Below, one piece after another: positions 35,725 to 43,825 of a DNA stretch of 64,000 nucleotides (positions are counted from its first letter, which is position 1; the number at the start of each line of letters is the position of its first letter). The position numbers were made by a program, and so were the translations under genes. The notes below the pieces were generated by a model. It ran no database searches and had not been told where the DNA came from. It worked only from the letters and a program-made list of their open reading frames with translations. Source of the stretch: Anaerolinea sp. (GTDB lineage Bacteria; Chloroflexota; Dehalococcoidia; Tepidiformales; Tepidiformaceae); NCBI GenBank assembly GCA_013822275.1, contig PNKC01000004.1, positions 25,565-89,564 on the forward strand, written 5' to 3'.

Positions 35725-36167
35725 CGCAAACCCTTCTCCCGGATCAGCCGCAGGGCCGCTTCTCCCCGCCGTGGCGTGTCTTCAATCTCCGTCATCGCCC
35801 GCTCCCCAACCACGCTGGCGATGGCGAAGTCGTGCGAATGCGTGAGCGAAACCTCGAGGCCCCGCATCTGGATCTGCTCCGCCCGCTCGGCACCCCGGCC
35901 GTAGAGGAAGATCAGTGGTTTTCCTCGCCGGTTGGGGAGGACTTCGATGTCTCGCCAGCCCACGCCGCGAATGCCCGTCCCGAGCGCCTTCATCACCGCT
36001 TCCTTTGCGGCAAACCGCGCCGCCAGCTCGGAAACGCGTCCCCTGCAGTGGGTGATTTCATCCGCCGTGTACACCCGATTCAAGAACCGGTCGCCATGCC
36101 GCTCGATGACGTCCGCAACGCGCGCAATCTCGATGATATCGACGCCAACGGCGAACTTCGTAGCCAT
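35721..36167 (-). CDS. acpS: Holo-[acyl-carrier-protein] synthase
   Basis: A phosphopantetheinyl transferase of 148 residues from ATG 36167, chosen because AGGA lies 9 bases before it; ATG 36173 is possible. Hallmarks are VGVDIIEIARV (metal-binding Asp at the N-terminus), FAAKEAVMKALGTGIRGVGW and the C-terminal VSLTHSHDFAIA. It loads 4'-phosphopantetheine on ACP. About 20 residues beyond the usual end (DTPRRGEAALRLIREKGLR) form a family-atypical extension. It is divergent from folD, with 80 bp between the starts. Confidence 0.93.
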   Translation of the reverse strand: MATKFAVGVDIIEIARVADVIERHGDRFLNRVYTADEITHCRGRVSELAARFAAKEAVMKALGTGIRGVGWRDIEVLPNRRGKPLIFLYGRGAERAEQIQMRGLEVSLTHSHDFAIASVVGERAMTEIEDTPRRGEAALRLIREKGLR

Positions 36168-36247
36168 GACCATCGATCCTACGGGACGAGCCGGTAGTGT
36201 GCCCCGTCCCGGGGGGCGCGTTCCCCACTCTCTCGTAAACTTGGCCC

Positions 36248-37132
36248 ATGACAGCACAGATCATCGACGGGACGGCAATGGCCGCGGACATAAAGACAGA
36301 GGTGGCCGCGCGGGTCGCCTCCCTCAAGTCGAAAGGCGTCTCACCGGGCCTGGCCGTGATCCTCGTCGGCGATGACCCTGGCTCCGTCAGCTATGTGTCC
36401 GGCAAGGCGAAGGACTGCGAGGAGGTCGGCATCTTTTCCGAGACGTTTCATCTCGCGGCCCCGACGGGGCAGCAGGAACTGCTTTCGCTCGTCGCCAGCC
36501 TGAATGGGGACAGCCGTTTCCACGCAATCCTTCCCCAACTGCCCCTGCCAAAGCATGTGAATGAGCTTGCCATCATCGATGCTCTCCGCCCGGAAAAGGA
36601 CGCCGACGGCCTGCACCCGGTGAACCTGGGCCGCGTCCTCCGGGGCGAAACCAGCGGCGCGCTGCCGTGCACTCCCCACGGCGTCCTTCAGATGCTCGCT
36701 CGCAGCGGCAACGACCCGGCGGGGAAGCACGTCGTGGTCGTCGGCCGCTCGACGCTGGTCGGCCGCCCACTCGCCGTCCTCCTCAGCAACAAGGCGAAAG
36801 GCGCCAACGCGACCGTGACGATCTGTCACACCGGTACACCCGACATCGGCCGCTTCACGCGGGACGCGGACATCGTTGTCATGGCAGCCGGCCGGCCCAA
36901 CACGCTCACGGCGGAGATGGTCCGCGACGGTGTGGTTGTCATCGACGTTGGCACAAACCGCATCGACGACCCTTCGCGCAAGCGCGGCTGGCGCCTGGTG
37001 GGAGACGTCGACCACGAAGCCGTGCGCGAAAAGGCAAGCTGGATTTCCCCGGTCCCCGGAGGCGTTGGCCCCATGACTCGCGCGATGCTCCTCGTCAACA
37101 CCATCCGCGCCGCGGAAATGGCGAGCGGCTAA
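36248..37132 (+). CDS. folD: Methylenetetrahydrofolate dehydrogenase / cyclohydrolase
   Basis: A 294-residue FolD protein that interconverts methylene-, methenyl- and formyl-THF in the cytosol. Signatures are VGDDPGSVSYVSGKAKDC (catalytic Lys in the K-x-K-x2-C region), the LPLPKHV segment, DADGLHPVNLGRV, and VVVGRSTLVGRPLA for NADP binding, ending in PGGVGPMTRAMLL. A TAAACT hexamer 6 bases before the ATG and the lack of a Shine-Dalgarno sequence suggest a leaderless transcript. It ends against the opposing vapC gene (4-bp overlap). Confidence 0.95.
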   Translation: MTAQIIDGTAMAADIKTEVAARVASLKSKGVSPGLAVILVGDDPGSVSYVSGKAKDCEEVGIFSETFHLAAPTGQQELLSLVASLNGDSRFHAILPQLPLPKHVNELAIIDALRPEKDADGLHPVNLGRVLRGETSGALPCTPHGVLQMLARSGNDPAGKHVVVVGRSTLVGRPLAVLLSNKAKGANATVTICHTGTPDIGRFTRDADIVVMAAGRPNTLTAEMVRDGVVVIDVGTNRIDDPSRKRGWRLVGDVDHEAVREKASWISPVPGGVGPMTRAMLLVNTIRAAEMASG

Positions 37133-37518
37133 AGGGGTTCGAGTTCGACGCCCGGGATTCGGCTGAAGTGCCGTGTGTTCCGCGTCAGCAGTGCCGCCCC
37201 ATGGGCCAGCGCGATTCCGGCGATGAGCAGGTCCCCAAGTGGTAATCGGGCACCGGCGCGTTCCAGCTTGGGCCCGGCCTCAGCGGCCAACTCCGCCGCG
37301 GTGGAGTCGAGCGGCAACACGGTCAGCCGTGCGAGCAGTGCACCAATCACCTCCCGCTGGAGCGGCGTCTGTGCTCCCATCCGCAGTTCGAATCTGGAGA
37401 TCACTGTGGTCACGAGACGCTCGTCGGCAATCGCTTGCCGCACTGCGGAGAATCCCGGGTCGATCGCCTTGAGGTAGTCGACCAGCACGTCGCTGTCGGC
37501 GACTACGAGTCCCGCCAC
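37129..37518 (-). CDS. VapC-family PIN-domain toxin (module 1)
   Basis: A 129-residue PIN-domain ribonuclease from GTG 37518. The acidic active site is visible: DSDVLVDYL (first Asp), SRFELRMG (Glu), LPLGDLLIAGIA (Asp) and LLTRNTRHFSRI. VapC toxins cleave tRNA or rRNA and are held inactive by the upstream antitoxin, whose gene overlaps it by 16 bases. It is clearly related to the second VapC at 38122-38508 (same GVxLEPL-type ending, TRNxRHFxRIPG). Confidence 0.88.
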   Translation of the reverse strand: MAGLVVADSDVLVDYLKAIDPGFSAVRQAIADERLVTTVISRFELRMGAQTPLQREVIGALLARLTVLPLDSTAAELAAEAGPKLERAGARLPLGDLLIAGIALAHGAALLTRNTRHFSRIPGVELEPL

Positions 37519-37748
37519 TGCCTCGTCCGTATCTCAGCCACTCGCGGCGCCATATCGTCGGCTTCGTCGCGAAGCGCGCCCGCCAGTGCGAGGAGTTCAA
37601 CCGTTTTGCTCGCACGCTCCTCTCTAGCGCGCACGTAGCGTTCCAGCGCTTCCCCGATGAGCGGCGAATAGCCTGCCAGCCTCCGCTTGGCGGTGGCACT
37701 CTTGAGCCGGGCTCGTGTCTCGTCGGACAGGTCGAGGGTCGTCTTCAT
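37503..37748 (-). CDS. Ribbon-helix-helix antitoxin of module 1
   Basis: An 81-residue protein from ATG 37748 whose N-terminus, MKTTLDLSDETRARLKSATAKRR, has the ribbon-helix-helix pattern (short beta strand, then two helices), followed by a charged toxin-binding tail. It overlaps vapC by 16 bases and starts inside the stop of a further small RHH gene (ATGA). It should neutralise the PIN toxin and bind operator DNA. Confidence 0.8.
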   Translation of the reverse strand: MKTTLDLSDETRARLKSATAKRRLAGYSPLIGEALERYVRAREERASKTVELLALAGALRDEADDMAPRVAEIRTRQWRDS

Positions 37749-37939
37749 CCGGCCTGCTCCGGCTGAACGAGCGCAGGGAGTGGTGGGGGCGTACGTCCCT
37801 GCGCCTCCGCGTCCAGCGTCTCCAGGTACCACATGACGATGATCTCCAGGACCCTGGAGTACCCCTTTTCGCCACGCTGGGCGGCGAGATCCTTCAGCAG
37901 CGCGCGGTGCTCGTCCGTGAGTTCGATCGTGGCCCGCAT
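37745..37939 (-). CDS. Second ribbon-helix-helix protein heading TA module 1
   Basis: A 64-residue protein, MRATIELTDEHRALLKDLAAQRGEKGYS..., homologous at the N-terminus to the antitoxin of module 2 (MRTTIELDD...RGEKGYS). Its stop overlaps the next antitoxin's start as ATGA, so module 1 has two consecutive antitoxin-like genes before one toxin. It may act as the operon repressor while the second partner binds VapC, or it may be the leftover antitoxin of a lost toxin. Confidence 0.75.
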   Translation of the reverse strand: MRATIELTDEHRALLKDLAAQRGEKGYSRVLEIIVMWYLETLDAEAQGRTPPPLPALVQPEQAG

Positions 37940-37952
37940 GCACGGATGATAC

Positions 37953-37966
37953 CATGCATATGCATG
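37953..37966. promoter_or_regulatory. Palindromic operator candidate of TA module 1
   Basis: CATGCATATGCATG is a perfect 14-bp palindrome 14 bases upstream of the first RHH start. RHH antitoxins autoregulate by binding such repeats. The corresponding place in module 2 has a similar ATGCAT-type dyad, supporting a shared operator type. Confidence 0.6.
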
Positions 37967-38007
37967 TCTCTGTTCGCATCACGCGCCGCCTGCTCTATCC
38001 TTTAGCC

Positions 38008-38102
38008 ATTCAAGAACAGGCCGGGGGCACGAAAGCACTCGCAGCCCGCATCTCTGCCATCCTGGTGCGACTTCGACGTCGCGGCAGATGAAGCGCGCGT
38101 AG
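38008..38102 (+). pseudogene. Relic of the prfB 5' end (95-bp duplicate)
   Basis: This stretch aligns without gaps to the first 95 bases of the true prfB (38828-38922), with about 15 mismatches by my count. The start codon is ATT instead of ATG, and the frameshift site reads CTTCGAC rather than CTTTGAC, so the recoding UGA is gone. Beyond 38102 similarity stops and both frames soon end. It is probably non-coding and marks a duplication of the prfB/toxin-antitoxin junction. Confidence 0.8.
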
Positions 38103-38121
38103 GTTCTTCCCGGGCCACTGG

Positions 38122-38508
38122 CTAAAGCTCTTCGACCACGAGTCCGGGAATGCGGTCGAAATGGCGGCTGTTCCGCGTAATCAGCGGCATCCGGTGATTC
38201 CTCGCAACGCCCGCGATGAGCGTGTCTCGTGTGTCGAGGCGAATGCCCGCTGCTCGCAACTCCCGATCGATAGAAGCCGCCTCGCGCGCGGAGTCGCGGT
38301 CTAGCTCAAGGACCGTCACCTTGTCCAGAAGGTCCCGGACCTCTGAAATCTCTTCGGCGGTCCGTGCCCCTCGTTCAAGCTCGAACACGTTGATCGCGGT
38401 CGTGAACAGCGTGTCCCGGAGCGACGCGCTTACCATTCGCTGCCCCGTGTCACCGAATCCCCTCAGGGAATCAATGAGCACGTCCGAATCTACGAGCCGG
38501 TCTGCCAA
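38122..38508 (-). CDS. VapC-family PIN-domain toxin (module 2)
   Basis: A 128-residue PIN-domain protein with active-site residues in LVDSDVLIDSL, NVFELERGA, DTRDTLIAGVA and LITRNSRHFDRIPG. It overlaps its antitoxin gene by 19 bases. It is a diverged paralogue of the toxin at 37129-37518. Predicted function is RNA cleavage under antitoxin control. Confidence 0.88.
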   Translation of the reverse strand: MADRLVDSDVLIDSLRGFGDTGQRMVSASLRDTLFTTAINVFELERGARTAEEISEVRDLLDKVTVLELDRDSAREAASIDRELRAAGIRLDTRDTLIAGVARNHRMPLITRNSRHFDRIPGLVVEEL

Positions 38509-38750
38509 TGCTCTCGCGACTCGCGCACGCTGTCGTAAAGACGCGCAGCGAATTCCTCTGAAATTGAGCCGGAAAGCCGCCGGATACCCTCCGCCCGCCG
38601 CAACCGCTCGGCCCTTTCCGCTGGTTCGATGCCAAGGTACTCCACCAGGGCCTCGTTGATGATCTTCGAATAGCCCTTCTCGCCGCGCTCAGCCGCCCGC
38701 TTGAGCAACGCCTCCCGCACCCTGTCGTCCAGTTCGATCGTCGTCCTCAT
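38490..38750 (-). CDS. Ribbon-helix-helix antitoxin of module 2
   Basis: An 86-residue protein from ATG 38750 (MRTTIELDDRVREALLKRAAERGEKGYS) with an RHH N-terminus and a charged C-terminal toxin-binding region (GSISEEFAARLYDSVRESREHW). An upstream ATG at 38765 lies within the operator and is less likely. Its N-terminal half matches the 64-residue RHH protein of module 1. It presumably represses its own promoter together with VapC. Confidence 0.85.
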   Translation of the reverse strand: MRTTIELDDRVREALLKRAAERGEKGYSKIINEALVEYLGIEPAERAERLRRAEGIRRLSGSISEEFAARLYDSVRESREHWQTGS

Positions 38751-38758
38751 GATTCGAT

Positions 38759-38780
38759 CATGCATGCAGGTGCATGCATG
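38759..38780. promoter_or_regulatory. Palindromic operator and -35 region of TA module 2
   Basis: CATGCATGCA and TGCATGCATG form a perfect 10-bp inverted repeat around GG. On the minus strand a TTGACA hexamer (38784-38779) abuts it, so the dyad fills the promoter spacer, an effective position for autorepression by the RHH antitoxin encoded just downstream. Confidence 0.65.
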
Positions 38781-38827
38781 TCAATCAACCAGTCGCCACT
38801 CGCTGCCCCCCATGCGACAATTTCCTC

Positions 38828-39932
38828 ATGCAAGAACAACTCGCCCGCGCGAAAGCGCTCGCCGCCCGCATCTCGGACATCTTGGTGCGACTTTGACGTC
38901 GCGGCAGACGAAGCGCGCGTAGCCGAACTCGAACAACAGTCCAGCCAAGCCTCCTTTTGGGATGACGCCGAAACCGCCCGCGCCCTCATGCAGCAGCTTG
39001 CTGCCCTGCGCACGCGCGCGGAAACCTGGCGCGCACTCGAACGCAAGGTGAATGATGCCGCCGAGATCCTCGAACTGGCCATCGCCGAATCCGATGAGTC
39101 CCTCGGCCCCCCCGCTGAGGCGGATCTCGATGCCGCCGAGAAGCAGCTCGCGGAGCTGGAATTCCAGCTCCAGCTTTCGGGCCCGTACGATAGCCGCAAC
39201 GCGATCCTCGCGGTCCACGCCGGCGCCGGCGGCACGGACTCCCAGGACTGGGCCGAGATGCTCTTCCGCATGTACCTGCGTTGGGCCGAACGCAAGGGCT
39301 TCTCAACCGAGGTCCTGGACGTCGCCGAAGGCGAAGAAGCCGGCATCAAGAGCGCGACCATCGAGATCAACGGTCCCTACGCCTTTGGCTATCTTCAGAG
39401 CGAGCGGGGCGTCCACCGGCTCGTCCGCCAATCGCCCTTCAACGCATCCAACGCCCGCCAGACGAGCTTCGCGAAGGTCGAAGTCCTGCCGGAAGTTGAA
39501 GCCGCGGGCGAGATCGAGATCAACCCCGACGACGTGAAGATCGACGTATTTCGCTCCAGCGGAGCCGGCGGCCAGAACGTCCAAAAGAACTCCACCGCCG
39601 TGCGTCTCACCCACCTTCCCACCGGCATCGTCGTCACCTGCCAGAACGAACGCTCCCAGGGCCGCAACCGCGAGAGCGCGATGAAGGTCCTCGAATCACG
39701 CCTCCTCGAAATCGAACTCAACCGCCGCGAGGAAGAAAAGGCCCGGTTAAAAGGCCAGCACGTGGACATGAGCTTCGGCAGCCAGATCCGCAACTACGTC
39801 CTCCACCCCTATAAGATGGTCAAGGACGTGCGCACCGGCTTCGAGACCAGCGACACCACCGCGGTCCTGGATGGCGAAATCGACCCGTTTATCGAGGCGT
39901 ACCTCAAGTCGCGCGTGGGTGAGGATTCATGA
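38828..39932 (+). CDS. prfB: Peptide chain release factor 2, with +1 programmed frameshift
   Basis: RF2 is made from two frames: ATG 38828 to CTT 38891-38893, then a +1 shift past the in-frame UGA (38894-38896) into the frame starting GAC 38895. The joined product is 367 residues. The slip site CTTTGAC is the classical RF2 signal; only a weak SD-like GGTG precedes it. Functional motifs are HAGAGGTDSQDWAEML, the GGQ loop SSGAGGQNVQKN and downstream RLTHLPTGIVV. RF2 releases peptides at UGA and UAA, so low RF2 promotes its own synthesis. Confidence 0.95.
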
Positions 39933-41335
39933 GGCGTCTGCTGCTAATCGGGCTCGCGGTGCTTAGCGTCGCCGCTTTGCTCCCTTCCCTTGTCACGCCC
40001 GCCCGGGCGGAGGCCGTCATTGAGGCCACCTCGATCGATAACGGCTACCCGAAGCAGTTGACCTTCAAGGTGACCGCCCGCTCGGATTCCGACATCACCG
40101 AGGCCACCCTCAACTACTCCCTCACGGGCCGTGGCACGAGCGCACTCGGGAAGCCCACCAACTTCACTCCCGGCAAGAACGTTACGGTGGAAGTGGTCAT
40201 CCAGGTCAACTCCGGCTCCAGTTACATCCCCGTCGGCAGCGAGTTCGTCTACCACTGGGAAATCACGAGCGCGGATGGGAAGACTGTCTCGAGCCCCGAA
40301 CAAACCTTCTTCTTTCTCCCGCCGAACCAGGATTGGAAGTCGGTAAAGGGCGACTTCATGACCGTCTACTATCACGGCGACAAGGAAGCCACCGCCAACA
40401 CCTACCTCAAGGCCGGCGTCGAAACCTACGAGAAGGTTGGCAAGAACCTCTTCAACATCCAGCTCAAGCAGGTACCCGTGAAGGTCATCCTCTTCGACAA
40501 CGAAAAGGAAAGCGATCCCGCCCGGCCGGGCTCCGGCACCGGCTCGTTCGATTCCACGGTCACGACATGCGGCACGAAGGTGACGAACGATATTGTCCTC
40601 GCCATCCCTGTCGCCTGTGGGTCAGCCGACCGGACCGATACCCTCCGTCACGAATTCGGCCACATCCTGAACGAAACGGCGGGCGAAGGGTCGCTCGCGA
40701 AGCTGCCTTCGTGGCTGGACGAAGGCACCGCCGTCTACGCCCAGACCTCTCCCGGCGACTACCAGACCGCCTTCGCCCAGGCGGCACGCGTCAACCGGCT
40801 GATCCCCTTCGCTGAAATGGCGACACCGACCTCCGATTCCAACAAAGTCGGCATCTTCTACGGCCAGTCCTACAACATGGTGAAGTTCCTGATCGACAGG
40901 GGCGGGGCCCAGAAGTACGGCGAGTTCTTCGCCACCATCAAGAGGGGTGCTCGCTTCGACCAGGCTCTCAAGACGGTCTATGGCTTCGACATGGCGGGCT
41001 TTGAGACCGAGTTCCTGGCAGCCCAGGGGACATCGGCCCCGCGCCCAAACCCCACCGCCGCCCCAACCCAGCGGCCCCAGCAGAACGCTCAGGCAACCCC
41101 CGCGGCCACCCGGACCACCGCCCCGGCGCAGCAAACTCGCACCCAGGACAATAACGGAGGCACTGAGATCAGCACCACGACGTTCGCGATCATGGGCGCT
41201 GCCGTGCTTTTCGCCCTCCTCGCCGTCTTCAGTTTCCTCGTCTCCCAGGTCATGGCGAACAACCGCCTGAACAAGGCGAGAACCTCGGCTCAACGAGGTC
41301 CTGAGGACTGGGGCGGCCCGCCGGGGGTCGCCTGA
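39929..41335 (+). CDS. Secreted, membrane-anchored peptidase MA-like metalloprotease
   Basis: A 468-residue protein with an N-terminal signal peptide (LLLIGLAVLSVAALLPSL, cleavage near ARA). An Ig-like beta domain (about 28-130) precedes a gluzincin catalytic domain with HEFGH in LRHEFGHIL (about 241-245) and the glutamate-helix motif WLDEGTAVYA. A Thr/Pro/Ala/Gln-rich linker (about 370-405) and a C-terminal membrane helix follow. It overlaps prfB by 4 bases (ATGA) and converges with the phosphatidyltransferase gene with a 46-bp overlap. Substrate is unknown. Confidence 0.85.
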   Translation: MRRLLLIGLAVLSVAALLPSLVTPARAEAVIEATSIDNGYPKQLTFKVTARSDSDITEATLNYSLTGRGTSALGKPTNFTPGKNVTVEVVIQVNSGSSYIPVGSEFVYHWEITSADGKTVSSPEQTFFFLPPNQDWKSVKGDFMTVYYHGDKEATANTYLKAGVETYEKVGKNLFNIQLKQVPVKVILFDNEKESDPARPGSGTGSFDSTVTTCGTKVTNDIVLAIPVACGSADRTDTLRHEFGHILNETAGEGSLAKLPSWLDEGTAVYAQTSPGDYQTAFAQAARVNRLIPFAEMATPTSDSNKVGIFYGQSYNMVKFLIDRGGAQKYGEFFATIKRGARFDQALKTVYGFDMAGFETEFLAAQGTSAPRPNPTAAPTQRPQQNAQATPAATRTTAPAQQTRTQDNNGGTEISTTTFAIMGAAVLFALLAVFSFLVSQVMANNRLNKARTSAQRGPEDWGGPPGVA

Positions 41336-41931
41336 CGGGCTTCGGAGTCCATCGTGCGCAGCCGGCGGGTGATGAGCACGAAGCGCTGCAACGCCGTAAA
41401 GTTTGAGAGCGCCGCCATCGCCCAGATCACAACGGTGAGTCCGTTGAACAGCAGCCCCAGGCTAAGCAGCGCTACCCGCTCCTGCCGCCGGAAGAGCCCT
41501 TCGCGCATCGAGAGCCCGTTGACTTCCGCCCGTGCGCGCATGTAGCTGACAGCGACACTTCCAAAGAGGCCGGCATACGCGACGCCCGCCTGGACCTGTT
41601 CGCCACGGTCAACGAAGTACCAGGCGCAAGCCGCGATGACCAGCGCTTCGCTGGCCCTGTCGAGTACAGCATCGAACACCGCCCCGAACTTGCTCACCAG
41701 CCCCATCGCCCGGGCCACCGCCCCGTCCACCATGTCGAGTGCGCTGAACACCAGGTACACAAGACCTGCCGCGAGCAGTTGCTCCTGCGTTATCAGGTAG
41801 GCGGCAAGCAGGTTTCCGCCGAAGCCAAATAGCGAGATCATGTTCGGCGTCACGCCGAGGCCGCCAACCGTCCGGCCGATCGCGTCCGCCACCTGCTGGG
41901 GCATCCGCTGGGGCAGGATGCTGAAGGGCAC
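41290..41931 (-). CDS. CDP-alcohol phosphatidyltransferase (PI/PIP-synthase-like)
   Basis: A 213-residue membrane enzyme with the signature DGAVARAMGLVSKFGAVFDAVLD (Asp-Gly-x2-Ala-Arg-x8-Gly-x3-Asp-x3-Asp), spanning about residues 68-90, and about five hydrophobic segments. It joins CDP-diacylglycerol to an alcohol. Next to a PimA-like mannosyltransferase and PatA-like acyltransferases, phosphatidylinositol (phosphate) synthesis is the likely role; phosphatidylglycerophosphate synthesis is the alternative. It is last in a five-gene minus-strand operon, starting 1 base inside the previous stop (TAGTG). Confidence 0.82.
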   Translation of the reverse strand: MPFSILPQRMPQQVADAIGRTVGGLGVTPNMISLFGFGGNLLAAYLITQEQLLAAGLVYLVFSALDMVDGAVARAMGLVSKFGAVFDAVLDRASEALVIAACAWYFVDRGEQVQAGVAYAGLFGSVAVSYMRARAEVNGLSMREGLFRRQERVALLSLGLLFNGLTVVIWAMAALSNFTALQRFVLITRRLRTMDSEARQATPGGPPQSSGPR

Positions 41932-43091
41932 TAGCGTTCGGCCCGCGCCGCGAGCGCGTGCTTCCGGGCTGCCCGTACCTCCGCAACCTGGCGCCGTTCG
42001 TAGAGCAGCCGCTCGTAATACGACAGGACCCGGTGGGCCACATTGTCCCAGCTGTAGTGTGCAGAATGCAGCTGCCCGCGCGTCGCCAGTCCTTCCCGCA
42101 GTGCCGGGTCCTTCATCAGCCGGATGATGGCGTTCGCGATCGCCTCGTCGTCCTTCGGCGGCACGAGCAGCCCTTCCAACTCGCTCGTAATCACGCCGGC
42201 GAAGCCCTCGATGTTGCTCGCCACAACGGCCCGCCCGGCCGCAAGCGCCTCCATCAGCACGTAGCCCTGGCTTTCGTTACCCGTGTTCGGGCAACACACC
42301 ACGTCCGCGCTCCGGTGGTACTTCGGCAGCTCCTCGTATGGCACGTAGGTGCGGAATACTACGTCGCCGATCGGCCGCATGATCCGCTCGTACCGGCTGA
42401 AATCACCTGCACCCACCACGATCAAGCGTGTGTTCGGGTACTGCCGCTTGATCCGCAGATACGCCCGCAGCAGGTACTTCAGCCCTTTCCGCTTTTCTGG
42501 CCGGCCAACGAAGAGGATGTTGAACTTGCCATCCATGAACTCCGGTATGGGCTCCATGGGCGCGGAGAAGTGGTCGTAGTCGATCCCGTTCGGGATGATG
42601 TTGAAGTAGCCGGCGAAATAGCGGCTGACCAGGCTCGCTGCCGCCGGCGAAACCGCTATCTTCCCGTCCAGCTTCCGGAACCAGCGCCGCGTAAATGCCG
42701 TCGTGTACCCATAGAAGCGGTTGCCGCCCTCTTTCGCCGCGTGAAAGGTGCCCACGTTCGCCGCCGACGAGTAACGCAAAAAGTGGTACGGGAGCAGCGG
42801 CATGAGCGGCTCGTGAAGGTGGACGATGTCAAAGTTTCCCTCCTCCAGTACGCGCTTCACCTGCGGCGACTTCCAGGAAAAGGTGATCCGGGCAACCGAG
42901 CCGCTTACCCGCATGGACCTTGGTTTTCCCATCACCACGCATTCGCCGGCGGCCTTCACGCGGTCCGAGGCGGGCGCGAAAATCGTGACTTCATGGCCCC
43001 ACTGCCGGAAATACGCGGCGAGGTGGACGATGTGGGACTTCACGCCGCCATCCACGCACCAGTCGTATGGCGTGACCATTGCGATCCTCAC
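41931..43091 (-). CDS. GT4 glycosyltransferase, PimA (phosphatidylinositol mannosyltransferase)-like
   Basis: A 386-residue GT-B enzyme. The N-terminal acceptor domain begins MRIAMVTPYDWCVDGGVKSH, with the glycine-rich GGVKSHI loop; the donor domain has ILFVGRPEKRKGLKYLL and the E-x7-E motif in NTGNESQGYVLMEALAAG. The length and opening resemble PimA, which mannosylates phosphatidylinositol on the cytosolic face. Its place between a PHP phosphoesterase and a CDP-alcohol phosphatidyltransferase supports a phosphoinositide-mannoside-like glycolipid. The sugar donor is not proven. Confidence 0.85.
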   Translation of the reverse strand: MRIAMVTPYDWCVDGGVKSHIVHLAAYFRQWGHEVTIFAPASDRVKAAGECVVMGKPRSMRVSGSVARITFSWKSPQVKRVLEEGNFDIVHLHEPLMPLLPYHFLRYSSAANVGTFHAAKEGGNRFYGYTTAFTRRWFRKLDGKIAVSPAAASLVSRYFAGYFNIIPNGIDYDHFSAPMEPIPEFMDGKFNILFVGRPEKRKGLKYLLRAYLRIKRQYPNTRLIVVGAGDFSRYERIMRPIGDVVFRTYVPYEELPKYHRSADVVCCPNTGNESQGYVLMEALAAGRAVVASNIEGFAGVITSELEGLLVPPKDDEAIANAIIRLMKDPALREGLATRGQLHSAHYSWDNVAHRVLSYYERLLYERRQVAEVRAARKHALAARAER

Positions 43092-43825
43092 GAGTCGCCC
43101 TCACCTTTCTTGCGCCGGAGCATCTTCCGTGGGGTGGCGGTGTAGCCCCATGCAAGGCCGATAGCCAATTGCCCATATCCCACTTCGCGGGACGAAGGAT
43201 AGCTGCTCATCCCGGGCCGCGTGGACGCCGCCCGGATTGCTGTCGCCAGGTCACCCGTTGTGCAACCTTCGAACTCGGTCCACCCCGTGCCAACGTGCGC
43301 CAGGTGGTGCGCGTCGCTGCCCCCCACCTCCGCCAGGCGCCAAATCCGCGCGTTCAGGTGGCGGGCAAGCGCGCCGGTTAGCCGTCCGGCCGGGCTCGGG
43401 TTGCCGGTCTCGATCCCGTCAAACGCGACGCCTTCCTCCCCGCGTTCTGTGATCCGGTCAATCGTGCGGCGGCTTAACGACCGCGTCAGCCAGCTCATCG
43501 GGTGGGGGATAATGGCGAGGCCATCGAGTGTGTGGATCATCTCTAGCGTCGATTCTACGCGGCGGAAGCTCTTCGGCGCTGTTTCGACGAACAGCGCAAT
43601 GATATGTCCGTTGAGGGTTGTGACCTCCACCCCGGGGACAACCTGGACACGGTAGTTCCGCTTCGCCGCGAGCTCCCGCGCTCGCAGCCCGCCCGCAACG
43701 TCCTCGTGGTCCGTCACCGCGATCACGTCCATACCGGTCTGGTGTTCGGCGTACTCCACCACCTGCTCCACAGTCGCCATCCCATCCGAAACGCGAGTGT
43801 GCAGGTGGAGGTCTGCCTTACCCAT
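43088..43825 (-). CDS. PHP-domain metal-dependent phosphoesterase
   Basis: A 245-residue PHP protein from ATG 43825. Metal-binding motifs are KADLHLHTRVSDG (about 3-15), VTDHEDVAG (about 40-48), GVEVTT (about 68-73), IPHPMSWL and a GGSDAHHLAHVG C-terminal motif. PHP phosphoesterases (YciV/TrpH type) hydrolyse nucleotides or small phosphates. It overlaps its neighbours by 8 bases upstream and 4 downstream, firmly inside the lipid operon, where it might remove a phosphate from a lipid or inositol intermediate. That role is inferred. Confidence 0.82.
   Translation of the reverse strand: MGKADLHLHTRVSDGMATVEQVVEYAEHQTGMDVIAVTDHEDVAGGLRARELAAKRNYRVQVVPGVEVTTLNGHIIALFVETAPKSFRRVESTLEMIHTLDGLAIIPHPMSWLTRSLSRRTIDRITERGEEGVAFDGIETGNPSPAGRLTGALARHLNARIWRLAEVGGSDAHHLAHVGTGWTEFEGCTTGDLATAIRAASTRPGMSSYPSSREVGYGQLAIGLAWGYTATPRKMLRRKKGEGDS

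Noticed and set aside
37129..38760. Insertion of a transposon to explain the doubled toxin-antitoxin genes
   Set aside because: No transposase, terminal inverted repeats or target-site duplication is visible; duplication including the prfB end explains the data better.
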